Both the position numbers and the translations under genes were made by a program. The notes under the pieces were generated by a model. It ran no database searches and had not been told where the DNA came from. It saw only the letters and a list, made by a program, of their open reading frames with translations. A stretch of DNA of 64,000 bases, taken from positions 3,957,547 through 4,021,546 of the forward strand of contig NZ_CP123897.1 of assembly GCF_029910655.1 (NCBI RefSeq), written 5' to 3'. This document shows, in pieces, positions 9,057-18,194 of the stretch (positions within the stretch are counted from its first letter, which is position 1; each line of letters opens with the position of its first letter). This stretch comes from Methylomonas sp. UP202. Its GTDB lineage: Bacteria > Pseudomonadota > Gammaproteobacteria > Methylococcales > Methylomonadaceae.

Positions 9057-10930
9057 ATGGCTTGATACTCGCCAGCCTGTTTTTACCGATGCTCGGCTTT
9101 TTGCTGATTCTGGCATCGGCGCCGAACGAACACCGCATCGCCAGAATCAGCCTTTGGACCGCGCGTCTGATGGGCTCGTGCGTTTTGACCCTGTTGGCGA
9201 CATGGTCCGCTTACGGCTTCCCGAACCACGAATTCGTTTGGTTCGATCTGTACGCTCGCGGCGACTACCACTTCCCGATACTGTTCTATTTGGACGTGGT
9301 CGGTGCGACCTATCTGTTCTGCGCTTGGGCGATATTCGCGATCATCGTCCGCTATTGCCGGGTGTACCTGCACCGCGAGCCCGGCTATAAGCGCTTTTTC
9401 CTGACCATCTTCGGCTTTAGCTTCGGTTTGAATCTGGTGATTTTGTCGGGCTCGATCGATATGTTGTTCGCCGGCTGGGAAATTGTCGGCGTTTGTTCGT
9501 TTCTGCTGATCGCCTTTTACCGGCATCGGCCGCAACCGGTCCGTAACGCGTTGCGCGCCTACACCATCTACCGGTTTTGCGACGTCGGTCTGTTGCTGGG
9601 CGCCTGGATGAGCCATTTGCTGTTTCACGAGAGCCAACACTTCAGCGAGCTGGCCAACTTGTTCGATCACGCGGCCATGCCGCCGGCCGGCTATGCCTCG
9701 TTGCTGTTTTTGTCGTGGTTGATTGTGATCGCCGCTTCCGGCAAATCGGCGCAGTTTCCGTTTTGTTTTTGGTTGCCGCGGGCGATGGAAGGTCCGACCC
9801 CATCCAGCGCGATATTTTACGGTGCCTTGTCCATCCATTTGGGCGTGTTTTTGCTACTGCGGACGATGCCGATCTGGAGCTACCATTATGTGAGTCGTCT
9901 GGTCGTGTTGGCGATCGGCTTGCTGACCATCGTCGTCGCCAGTTTGTCTGAAAAAACCCAATCCAACATCAAGGGTCAGATCGCCTATGCATCGATTACC
10001 CAGGTTGGCTTCATGTTCGTCGAACTGGCATTCGGTCTGGAACCTCTGGTTTTGATGCATTTTCTCGGTAACGCCTTCTTGCGCTGCTACCAATTGCTGG
10101 TCTCGCCGTCCATCGTCGCTCACCTGTTAAGGGTCGAGGGCTCGGTGGATACCGACTTCGTCATCAAACCCAGCGCGATGCGCGACCGTTTGCCCTACTC
10201 GATTCGCGACACCCTGCCGGGTGTGCTGCAAAACACCTTGTACGTGTTCGCGTTGCAGGAAGGCAATCTGGAGCGTCTGGTGAGAATGAGTTTGTGGGAC
10301 CCCTTGAAGGCCATCGGCAGTCGAGCGAACGCCGTGCGGCCGGCGATTAAATACTTGGTGCTATTTTCGGTACTGGCGCTGATTCCGGTGTCGAAACTGC
10401 AACAATCCGTCGATCCGGCGTATTTGTCCATGCCGGTCTCACTGGCCATGGTATTGGCGACACTGGGCGCATTCAGTCAAAACCGCAATCCGCTGCGGGT
10501 TTGGCACGCAATTGCGCTAAGCTGCCTACTGGCCGGCGCGGCGGTGTGGATGATGACGCCGGAGGCCGCCCCCGATGTCCTGCTGTTTGCCAGCGGCATT
10601 GTACCGTCCTGGCTGCTCGGCATTTTCGTCCTGAAACGCCTGCTGCGCGACGAAGATTTCGCGGCGATGCCGTTCCGGTATCGGGCGTTGGCCGAAACCC
10701 AACCCGGCTGGTCCTTGCTGCTGTTTTTGAGCTTTTTGGGCTTGGTCGGTTTTCCGATCACTCCGGCCTTTTTGGGCGAAGACCTGTTACTCGCGCACGC
10801 CACCAATCAACATCCCTGGTTCGCGTTACCGATCACGATCGCCTTCGTCGTCAACGGCATCGCCGCCGCCCGCGTTTTCGTCAGATTATGCATGGGCCGG
10901 CCCGCCGAGGTTAGACCGTTGGAAACTTGA
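9053..10930 (+). CDS. dabB: DabB, proton-channel (NuoL-like) membrane subunit of the DAB pump
   Basis: 625 residues, strongly hydrophobic, of the proton-antiporter family shared with NuoL and MrpA. The core motifs are visible: WEIVGVCSFLLIAFYRHRP and GKSAQFPFCFWLPRAMEGPTPSSA, the latter holding the conserved Lys and the helix-break region of proton channels. It starts inside the dabA stop codon, so the two are translationally coupled and form one complex in which proton flow is thought to power CO2 hydration. Not part of a complex I operon. About 30 bp separate it from the convergent flippase gene and no clear terminator is seen there. Confidence 0.92.
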   Translation: MNGLILASLFLPMLGFLLILASAPNEHRIARISLWTARLMGSCVLTLLATWSAYGFPNHEFVWFDLYARGDYHFPILFYLDVVGATYLFCAWAIFAIIVRYCRVYLHREPGYKRFFLTIFGFSFGLNLVILSGSIDMLFAGWEIVGVCSFLLIAFYRHRPQPVRNALRAYTIYRFCDVGLLLGAWMSHLLFHESQHFSELANLFDHAAMPPAGYASLLFLSWLIVIAASGKSAQFPFCFWLPRAMEGPTPSSAIFYGALSIHLGVFLLLRTMPIWSYHYVSRLVVLAIGLLTIVVASLSEKTQSNIKGQIAYASITQVGFMFVELAFGLEPLVLMHFLGNAFLRCYQLLVSPSIVAHLLRVEGSVDTDFVIKPSAMRDRLPYSIRDTLPGVLQNTLYVFALQEGNLERLVRMSLWDPLKAIGSRANAVRPAIKYLVLFSVLALIPVSKLQQSVDPAYLSMPVSLAMVLATLGAFSQNRNPLRVWHAIALSCLLAGAAVWMMTPEAAPDVLLFASGIVPSWLLGIFVLKRLLRDEDFAAMPFRYRALAETQPGWSLLLFLSFLGLVGFPITPAFLGEDLLLAHATNQHPWFALPITIAFVVNGIAAARVFVRLCMGRPAEVRPLET

Positions 10931-10961
10931 TCCGACAGTGTGGCCGAAGCCATGGGAAACG

Positions 10962-12299
10962 CTACAGTGTGGCGGCCAGCGCCGGATAGAGCTGAAACAG
11001 CGTGAACAGACAAGCACCGCACACCAGCAAGGCCAGCAGGCTAAGCTTGGCGAGTCGCCGCCACAGTCCGTTGGAAACCTTGCCGGCCAGCAACACGCCG
11101 GTACTGAACACCCCGCCCATGACCGCGGCGGGCAGCCCCCAAATGCCGAGGTAAGCGGGCAAGGCCAGCAATAACACCGCTTGCACGCCGCTGCCCGACA
11201 ATTCGCACAACAACGGCGTGCGGGTATCGGCGCCGGCGTAAAAATAGCGGGCCAGCAAGGCGTTCCAACTGCCGAACACGATGGACAGCGCAAACAAGGC
11301 CAGCAATAACGGCAACGGCCCTTGACTCAAGCCGGCCGGCAATAATTTCGTTACCAATAACGGCGAAATCAACATCAGTCCGGCCACCGGCAACAAGGTC
11401 AGCCGGGTGCAAATCGACAAGCCTCGCTGCATCAGACGTAAACGGCTCTGCTCACCTTCGCCGCTCATTTTGCCGAGCAGCACTTGGTTCAAACCCATTA
11501 ACGCAATCAGCGGAATATTGACCAGTTTACGTGCCAGATTGACCAGCGTCACCGAACCTTCGCCCAGCAACGACGCGGTCAGTCGCTCTAACAACGCCAA
11601 ACCTTGGCTGGCGCCGCTACTGAGCAACAACGGCCAAAGCTGGCGCCAAACCTGAGCAAACTCGCCTTTCGCGCCTGCCAACCACGGCCGCCAGCCGAAT
11701 CCCCAGGCGGAGGGAAACAATACCAGCGCCATCAGCGCACTGCCGACCAGAAAACTCTGCGCCAACCAAATTTCATCGGCCTGTTTACCGGCCCACCCCA
11801 AATACACCACCGGCGGCAAATTGAACAACAGAGAACCCAAGCCCGACAGTAGAAAACGGCCGGCGGCTTGCAGCGGCACCGTCAACACCGCCTGCGTAAG
11901 AAAACCGGGAATCGTGAAAGCTAGCCAGATCAAAACCTCGACGCCGCGTTCGCGGTCCGCCGTCGCCAACCCCGGACCGATCCAGCCGATCAGTAGCGGA
12001 GCGGCGGCCGCGATCACCAGCGCCAGACCAAGACCGGCCGCCAGCCAATGGGCGATTTGGCCGCTCAACCAACGCGGCTGAATCTGAGTATCCGCGCGTT
12101 GCCACAGCGGCAACATCGCCGCCGACAATAAGCCGCCGGCAAGCATGACCCGAATCGCCTCCGGTAAAAACATCGCCACCAGAAAGGCGTCGGTCTTGGC
12201 GCCCGCCCCCCAATCGGCGATCAACAGCCATTCCCGACCAAAGCCGGCGACCAGGCCGGCCAGCGTCGCCAGCGTCAATAACAGTGTGGAACCCAGCAT
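10962..12299 (-). CDS. MurJ/MviN-like polysaccharide lipid flippase
   Basis: 445 residues, about 12-13 membrane helices, with the MVF-type opening (FGREWLLIADWGAGAKTDAFLVAMFLPEAIR). That segment is typical of MurJ-family flippases that move undecaprenyl-linked sugars across the inner membrane. It is shorter than housekeeping MurJ (about 510) and is the last gene of the exopolysaccharide operon, so it probably flips the repeat unit of that polymer in place of a Wzx protein. The ATG directly abuts the stop of the preceding acyltransferase. Confidence 0.8.
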   Translation of the reverse strand: MLGSTLLLTLATLAGLVAGFGREWLLIADWGAGAKTDAFLVAMFLPEAIRVMLAGGLLSAAMLPLWQRADTQIQPRWLSGQIAHWLAAGLGLALVIAAAAPLLIGWIGPGLATADRERGVEVLIWLAFTIPGFLTQAVLTVPLQAAGRFLLSGLGSLLFNLPPVVYLGWAGKQADEIWLAQSFLVGSALMALVLFPSAWGFGWRPWLAGAKGEFAQVWRQLWPLLLSSGASQGLALLERLTASLLGEGSVTLVNLARKLVNIPLIALMGLNQVLLGKMSGEGEQSRLRLMQRGLSICTRLTLLPVAGLMLISPLLVTKLLPAGLSQGPLPLLLALFALSIVFGSWNALLARYFYAGADTRTPLLCELSGSGVQAVLLLALPAYLGIWGLPAAVMGGVFSTGVLLAGKVSNGLWRRLAKLSLLALLVCGACLFTLFQLYPALAATL

Positions 12300-13121
12300 T
12301 TAGTAGAACAGGCAGAACAGCCCCTTGCCGCCGACTTTATAGGTGAGATCGTGAGGCCGTTCGCCCATCGGTTTGGCCCCCATACCGCCGACGATCTTAT
12401 ACGGTGCGATTTCCTTGCTGACCACGGTGTTGGCGGTCACGACCGCGCCCTTGCCGATCTTGGCACCGTGCCCAACCAAAGCTCCGGTAGCGATCCAGAC
12501 GTAGTCTTCGATGTAAATCGGCGCCGATACCGACCAAAATTCCGGCGCTTCCAAATCGTGGGTGCCGGCAATGATCTTGGCGTGCGAAGCCACCGCAACG
12601 TGATTACCAATGATCAAACCGGCGCGGGCATCGATCTGGCAATGCCAAGCAATGCAGGTATCGTCGCCGATCACCAGGTTTTCGACGCCGATGATTTCGG
12701 TATTCCGCCAAATCGACGATCCCTTGCCGATCTTGGCTCCCCCCAGCCTCAGCCAAGCAATGCGCAGGTGATGACTGGGAATCTTGTTGATCAAAATGTT
12801 GTACCACTGCTCCCAGGCCCGCAGCCAACGGTCCTTTAACGTCGGCCAATTGATGCCGTAGGCCGGCACGAAGGTGGTCGGAATTTCATCGCGCAATAAG
12901 GCGTAAAACCGCCGCGCCAGCGGTTGCTCGATCCGCATTTCAATGTTGACCGAGCAAATCGACACCCGCGGACGGTCAGCGTCGCCTTCCTCGAAAGCAA
13001 CGTCGTTAGCCAACATCCACTCATAGGCCACGAGTAACTCGCCGGCGTCGACCGCCAGTTTTTCGGCGTAGTCCACCAGACGATCGCGAACGGCGTTGGA
13101 ATGGTAAATGCGGTGTTTCAT
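12300..13121 (-). CDS. Hexapeptide-repeat (left-handed beta-helix) acyltransferase
   Basis: 273 residues. The C-terminal half (about 128-245) has hexapeptide repeats (IGKGSSIWRNTEIIGVENLVIGDD, IYIEDYVWIATGALVGHGAKIGKG) and a GTHD segment with the likely catalytic His, as in WcaF-type sugar acetyltransferases. The N-terminal 120 residues do not resemble that fold and I do not recognise them. Probably adds an acetyl group to a sugar of the exopolysaccharide. It overlaps the ligase gene upstream by four bases. Confidence 0.78.
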   Translation of the reverse strand: MKHRIYHSNAVRDRLVDYAEKLAVDAGELLVAYEWMLANDVAFEEGDADRPRVSICSVNIEMRIEQPLARRFYALLRDEIPTTFVPAYGINWPTLKDRWLRAWEQWYNILINKIPSHHLRIAWLRLGGAKIGKGSSIWRNTEIIGVENLVIGDDTCIAWHCQIDARAGLIIGNHVAVASHAKIIAGTHDLEAPEFWSVSAPIYIEDYVWIATGALVGHGAKIGKGAVVTANTVVSKEIAPYKIVGGMGAKPMGERPHDLTYKVGGKGLFCLFY

Positions 13122-14521
13122 TGCGTATCTCTCCTGTTTTGCCCGGTAAATAACAAAGGATCGCCCTCAATCGCCAAACGCCGCGCCGAATGCAGGCCGA
13201 GTGCCATAATCATCCAGAACAACGCGACTAAAACCATCGTAAAACTGTAATAGTGATCGAACAAACCGGTCAGCAAGGCCGACAGCAAGCCCGCGCTGCT
13301 ACCGATCCAAACCGCCCGTTCGCGGTTCAACAGATTCAGCCAACCGCGGGGTTTGATCTCTCGCCACCAGGCCACCGTTACCGCGATAAACAGCAACATG
13401 CCGGGAATGCCGGTTTTATAAATAAAATTGAGCCACAGATTGGAAATGCCGAGCAAACCGGTATTCGGCGGCGGCGGATCGGTTTTGAAGCCGATGCCCA
13501 ACGGATAGCGGGCCATCGCATCCGGAAAACGCCGGTACTCGTCCATCCGAATTTCGGTGCTGGCGTTGGTGGACGAAAAGGTGGTCGACAAACGCTCTTG
13601 CAGCGGCGGATAAAACAACACTAAGCCGACGACCAATACCGTCGCGGTGCCGATAATTCGCCCGGCGCCCGGCACTCGCAGCCAAGTCAGCCACAACAAG
13701 ACTAGCGCCAGACTGACAATGGCACCTCGGGACATGCTGAACAACAAACCGGCCGCGCCCATCAGCGCCACCGTCCAACCCAGCAGGCTACGCCAACCGT
13801 TTTGAAAACGGGCGTAGAAATAGGCCAACGGCAAAAATAACACCAGTACGCCACCGGTCAGATTCGGATGCACCCAAGGCGAAGCCATCCGGCTGAAATT
13901 GGCCGAGAAAATGTCCTTGACCGCCTCGGGATGTGCGTATTTGAGTTTTTCCAACACCGGAATGAAAGTATTGGCGTTGCGATCCTTCAAAAAATAAAAA
14001 ATCGACAGTGTCAGCATCGCCAAAGTCCCCAGCAGCAAGGCAAGGAGTAGTTTGTCGCGCTTGCGATCGTCGTCGATCAAAATAGGCACCAACAACAACG
14101 TCGAAACGTTCATCAGCCAACGTATCCAGTTGACCAGTCCGCTACCCTCGGCCTGGATGGTCAGTTGCCCGACCGCGAACGGAATCGTCGTAAACAGCAT
14201 CAGCCAAATCAGCTGCCGCTCGGTACTGCCGACTACCCAGCGGCAGCGGCGTATCGTCAATTGCCAGAAAACGCCGAGCCAAGTCAGCGCCAGCAAGGCT
14301 TCGGACACCGTGATCCGTATTCCCAACTGAACCGTCGTATAAGGAATCAAGGTGGCGAAGAACGCAAACAGCAACAGGCCCAGCAGCGGACGACGCATGA
14401 CGGCAATCGTCATCGCCAGCGCCACCAACGCCAAAACGGTTTTCGCCGGATCCAACAGCGTCAGCAAGCCACCAAACAGCAAGCCCAACGCGACGGCCAG
14501 GAATTTGCCCTGTACGGCCAT
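13118..14521 (-). CDS. O-antigen ligase/polymerase-like membrane protein
   Basis: 467 residues with 10 or more membrane helices and a large periplasmic loop between about residues 290 and 390. SMSRGAIVSLALVLLWL resembles the Wzy/WaaL (O-antigen ligase family) signature. In an operon with a flippase and Wza/Wzc homologues it most likely polymerises or transfers lipid-linked repeat units. Its ATG overlaps the upstream glycosyltransferase stop by one base (TGATG). Confidence 0.78.
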   Translation of the reverse strand: MAVQGKFLAVALGLLFGGLLTLLDPAKTVLALVALAMTIAVMRRPLLGLLLFAFFATLIPYTTVQLGIRITVSEALLALTWLGVFWQLTIRRCRWVVGSTERQLIWLMLFTTIPFAVGQLTIQAEGSGLVNWIRWLMNVSTLLLVPILIDDDRKRDKLLLALLLGTLAMLTLSIFYFLKDRNANTFIPVLEKLKYAHPEAVKDIFSANFSRMASPWVHPNLTGGVLVLFLPLAYFYARFQNGWRSLLGWTVALMGAAGLLFSMSRGAIVSLALVLLWLTWLRVPGAGRIIGTATVLVVGLVLFYPPLQERLSTTFSSTNASTEIRMDEYRRFPDAMARYPLGIGFKTDPPPPNTGLLGISNLWLNFIYKTGIPGMLLFIAVTVAWWREIKPRGWLNLLNRERAVWIGSSAGLLSALLTGLFDHYYSFTMVLVALFWMIMALGLHSARRLAIEGDPLLFTGQNRRDTQ

Positions 14522-15627
14522 CAGTGGTTGGCGTTGATCAGGTCGTCAACCAAGGCCCAAACCCGCCGGGTGTATTCGGGCATGGCGTAGCGGGCCGCCC
14601 ATTGCCTCGCGCTATCGGTGTCGCGACTAGGCGCGTCGCCGGCCAAACCCCGCATCATAATTTGCAGGGCCTCGCCGTCCAACGGCGAAAACCTCGGCGC
14701 GGACGGCGGCGCCACTTCATCCAGCGCGGAACCGGTCGCGACAGCCACCGGCGTGCCATGGCCCAATGCTTCGACGACAGGCAAGCCGAAACCCTCCGCC
14801 AGCGACGGCTGCCAAAGGCGATCGGCGTGCGCATAAAGCGCCCCCAATTGGCTATCGCTCAAACTGCTTATCATCATCAAACCAGGCAAATCGCGCTGGT
14901 CGGCCGGTATATCCTGGGGATGACCGACCAACACCAATTCCGGGATTACCGCATCGCTACTCCTAGCCAGCCGCCAATTTTCGATGAACCAAGGGATGTT
15001 TTTTCGCGGCTCGCGCGTCCCAACCACCAGCCAATACCGATCGGGCACACCATCCGGCGGGGCATCGGCGGCATTCGCCGATGCCGGCACGGCATTCGGC
15101 AATACGGAAATACGCCGCGCCTGTTTGGGAAACAATCTCGCAACTTCGCCGGCGGTAAAAGCGGAAGGCGACCAGATTACATCGGCCAGTCGCACTGAAT
15201 GAGCAATCCCTACACGGTCTATCCACCGGTAAACCAGCGCTCTAACGCGGCTCGCATGATAGTTTTGCATCGTCAATTGAAACACGTCGTGCAACAGTAA
15301 CGCGTAGCGGGTCCCCGCCACGCGTTTGACCGGCAAGCCGGTGTTCGCGGTCGCGACATACAAATCTAAACACTGAGCTTCGACAGCTTTCGGTAAGAAT
15401 GCCCATTCGAACTTGAGGCGCTCTCGCGGCCGGTGCAAACCTTCGGCTGGGCTAGGCTCATCGGGACACAGCAACCGTTGCCGCAACGGGTGGTCGGCCG
15501 GAGCCGGACTAAAGCGGAAGACTTCGGCTCCGCCGTCGATCAAGGCTTGCTCCAAGGCCAACACCTGTCTGGCGATGCCGGAATACGGAGCCGCCACCAC
15601 CGGACGATAATCAATTCCTACGCGCAT
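14521..15627 (-). CDS. GT4-family glycosyltransferase
   Basis: 368 residues, GT-B fold. N-terminal MRVGIDYRPVVAAPYSGIARQV is the usual opening of GT4 sugar transferases and EGFGLPVVEALGHGTPV (about 280) holds the E-x7-E nucleotide-sugar site. WLVVGTREPRKNIPWFIENW is the linker to the C-terminal domain. Cytoplasmic or membrane-associated; sugar and acceptor unknown. Starts 17 bp inside the end of the next upstream glycosyltransferase gene, which indicates tight coupling. Confidence 0.85.
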   Translation of the reverse strand: MRVGIDYRPVVAAPYSGIARQVLALEQALIDGGAEVFRFSPAPADHPLRQRLLCPDEPSPAEGLHRPRERLKFEWAFLPKAVEAQCLDLYVATANTGLPVKRVAGTRYALLLHDVFQLTMQNYHASRVRALVYRWIDRVGIAHSVRLADVIWSPSAFTAGEVARLFPKQARRISVLPNAVPASANAADAPPDGVPDRYWLVVGTREPRKNIPWFIENWRLARSSDAVIPELVLVGHPQDIPADQRDLPGLMMISSLSDSQLGALYAHADRLWQPSLAEGFGLPVVEALGHGTPVAVATGSALDEVAPPSAPRFSPLDGEALQIMMRGLAGDAPSRDTDSARQWAARYAMPEYTRRVWALVDDLINANH

Positions 15628-16846
15628 CGGTCATTTTCCGGTAAACGGATTCCAATTGATCGGCGGCAACTCGCCAGTCATGATGATTAGCGGCATAAAG
15701 CCGCCCTGCCTTCCCCATGTCGCCGGCCCGATCCGGATCGCGCAAACTGTCGATCAAGGCTGTCGCGAGACCGTCGGCATCGTCGCCGCGCGCATACTCC
15801 ACATCGGCTTGCAAGCTCAATCCGGACACGCCCTGGCTGGTACTGACCAACGGCAAACCCGCCGCCAGCGCCTCCAGCACCTTGAGTTTGGACCCGCCGC
15901 CTTCGCGCAACGCGGCCAGAAACACCGCCGAGCGCCCTTGCTCCAAGGTCAAATCGTTAACGAAACCGCACCATTCCACGCGAGGGTCAGGCCATTGTCC
16001 GGCCCATTTCTCGGGCATCGCGTAACCGCAGACCGCGAGCTTCGCCTCCGGCATCCGCGCCCAAACCTTGGGCATGATGTCGTTTAGACACCATTCCACC
16101 GCATCGCGGTTAGGCGGATACTCGAAATTGCCGACAAATAAGATACGCTGGCTAGTCAAATCCGGGACGACGCCAGCGAACCCCCGAGTATCGACACCGT
16201 TAATCACCACGTCCACGTCGCGCCCGGCAATTCTACCCAACTCGGCGGCATCACTCTCGGTGACCGCGATCAAACGGGCCGGCGACTTCAATGCCGACTT
16301 CTCCCAACGCCGGTAGCGCCATTGATCGTAAACCACGAAAGGCCAAATCCATTTGGGCAAATGCTGATAGGTTGCCGCACCGAGCGAGGACTCGACGTTG
16401 TGCTCGGTCAATACGAAATCTTGCCGACGATCCCGCAAGGAGTGCAAATAGGGTTGCAGTGCGTAACTGTGTTCAATCTGGACGACATCCCAAGGCTCTT
16501 TCAGCAATTGCGAGAACTGATGCTCCAATGCCGGTGCCAGTCCGTTAACGCTGGTTAGCAACGGATAAGGAGCGAATGCGGCGGCCGCCAGCGAGTAGGG
16601 ATGCTTCAACGGTCGCCTGGGCAACACGATCAATCTTTCGACGACCGATTCCAACTGCTCCCGAGCCGATTCCGACAAGGTCTCCTTGCTTTGCACCAAC
16701 AAGGTAATCCGATGGCCGCGCTCACTCAGGCTACGCAGTAAATGGTACTGGCGCACCTTCCCGCCGCTGGTGGTCGGCCACGGCAGATACGGTAAGGTCC
16801 ACAATATTTTCAGTGCTGGCATCGTTGAGTTTGCTGAGGCGATCAT
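15611..16846 (-). CDS. GT4-family glycosyltransferase of the exosortase-associated type
   Basis: 411 residues from the first ATG; a later in-frame ATG at 16822 (MPALKILWTLPYLPWP) fits the usual N-terminus of the family better, but neither has a clear ribosome site. Motifs: TSGGKVRQYHLLRSLSERGH near the N-terminus, ILFVGNFEYPPNRDAVEWCLN in the middle and EGGGSKLKVLEALAAGLPLV at the donor site. The last two recall glycosyltransferases found in PEP-CTERM/exosortase polysaccharide loci. Substrate unknown. Confidence 0.83.
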   Translation of the reverse strand: MIASANSTMPALKILWTLPYLPWPTTSGGKVRQYHLLRSLSERGHRITLLVQSKETLSESAREQLESVVERLIVLPRRPLKHPYSLAAAAFAPYPLLTSVNGLAPALEHQFSQLLKEPWDVVQIEHSYALQPYLHSLRDRRQDFVLTEHNVESSLGAATYQHLPKWIWPFVVYDQWRYRRWEKSALKSPARLIAVTESDAAELGRIAGRDVDVVINGVDTRGFAGVVPDLTSQRILFVGNFEYPPNRDAVEWCLNDIMPKVWARMPEAKLAVCGYAMPEKWAGQWPDPRVEWCGFVNDLTLEQGRSAVFLAALREGGGSKLKVLEALAAGLPLVSTSQGVSGLSLQADVEYARGDDADGLATALIDSLRDPDRAGDMGKAGRLYAANHHDWRVAADQLESVYRKMTDARRN

Positions 16847-16865
16847 GGACTAAAGGTCGCAGCGG

Positions 16866-18194
16866 TTAGCGCCACTCCAAAATTTGTAACTGCTGGGTTA
16901 CCGGCACGGACACTTTGCCGCCATTCACGGTTAATGCTTTGGAGGTCTGCTTGAGCGGTTGATGCAAGGTCGCCGACTGGATATTCGCCAACTCCATCGT
17001 GCCGGCATTCTTCGCCCAAAACATCAACAACTGCGTGCCGTCCGGCTTCATCCAACTGACGCTGAACGTTGCCAAGTCCTTGGGCAAACTGCTGACTTTC
17101 GGCATGGTCCCCGGATTAAGGCGCGGTCCGGTAATGGCCAGAAATTTGGCTAATGCGGTATAGGCCGGCTTGGGATTGCCGTTCAGGTCCAGTAGACCAT
17201 AATAGCGATCCCGGTAACTGGCCCGCTCGTCCAGGTCGGACAGCGCAAACAAAAATACTCGATCGAAATCGACGGCGCTGATCAACGCCAAACGCCGCAA
17301 TAGATAGTCGGCTTGGCCATCCACGCCGATCAAGTCCTGCTCTTCCTTAGGACCGTCATAGCTTGACCATCCCCATTCGGTGGCCCAAATCCCAAGCGGG
17401 CTGGTAGCGCGTAAACGGGCATTCAGGGTTTTGGTGCGGACGACAAAATCCGCAACGCTCGGATCGTCCCCTTCCGGGGACAAACTGTAGGGGTGATAAG
17501 CGACTATCGATCCTCGCCACGGCGAACCGATCTTCTGAGCCAACTCTTCCAACATCAAACCGCTGCGCAACGGCATTTGACTGTAATACGCCATGCCGGC
17601 CATCACCACCGTCTTGTCCGCAGCGCCGCCGCGCAGAGCCTGGTAAGATGCGTTGAACAATTTGCCGTAGTCGTCCGGACTGGCCAAGGGTTGCCAGAAC
17701 GCCGGCAAATTCGGCTCGTTCCAGACTTGCCAGGCATTGACTACAGGATACCGTTTGGCCAGGGTCACCATCCGATCCGCAAAGACATTGACATCCTTGG
17801 GCGGATACTGATCGGACTGCCCGAACGGTAAAATAGAGCTACTGGCGAACGGTGCCGAACCAACCAGATAAACAACCGATTTAACCTGCTGTTGTTGCAA
17901 CGCATCGGCAACGCCGTCCAAGGGTTCCCACACAAATTTTTTCTCTTCCGGCTCCAGGCGATCCCAATGTACATCGATCCTGACCCATTCCAGCCCGAGC
18001 GCCTTCAGTTGACTCAACTGTTGGCTGTATTGCGCCTCATTGAACCATAGCAGGTGGGCATTAACACCCAGGAAATCCTTCCAGACTAATGGCTTGGGCG
18101 GAATCAAATACAGGTCCGCAGCCCTTGGCTGGTTAAACGCCATTCCCGCAAACAAGAAGACCAAGCCGATTAAACGCCAAAATTTGCTAATCAT
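16866..18194 (-). CDS. Exported clan GH-A glycoside hydrolase of the exopolysaccharide operon
   Basis: 442 residues with a signal peptide (to about residue 26) and a TIM-barrel of clan GH-A. Glu160 in AWQVWNEPNLP is the expected acid/base and Glu273 in WATEWGWSS the expected nucleophile, as in GH5/GH39-like enzymes. The start at 18194 gives a proper signal peptide and overlaps the upstream GT4 gene by 8 bp; a longer frame extends upstream but lies over that gene. A hydrolase inside a synthesis operon usually trims or releases chains in the periplasm; here that role is inference. Confidence 0.78.
   Translation of the reverse strand: MISKFWRLIGLVFLFAGMAFNQPRAADLYLIPPKPLVWKDFLGVNAHLLWFNEAQYSQQLSQLKALGLEWVRIDVHWDRLEPEEKKFVWEPLDGVADALQQQQVKSVVYLVGSAPFASSSILPFGQSDQYPPKDVNVFADRMVTLAKRYPVVNAWQVWNEPNLPAFWQPLASPDDYGKLFNASYQALRGGAADKTVVMAGMAYYSQMPLRSGLMLEELAQKIGSPWRGSIVAYHPYSLSPEGDDPSVADFVVRTKTLNARLRATSPLGIWATEWGWSSYDGPKEEQDLIGVDGQADYLLRRLALISAVDFDRVFLFALSDLDERASYRDRYYGLLDLNGNPKPAYTALAKFLAITGPRLNPGTMPKVSSLPKDLATFSVSWMKPDGTQLLMFWAKNAGTMELANIQSATLHQPLKQTSKALTVNGGKVSVPVTQQLQILEWR

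Noticed and set aside
10931-10990. ACAGTGTGGC twice, 40 bp apart, between dabB and the flippase gene
   Set aside because: A short direct repeat partly inside the coding end; no hairpin of terminator type.
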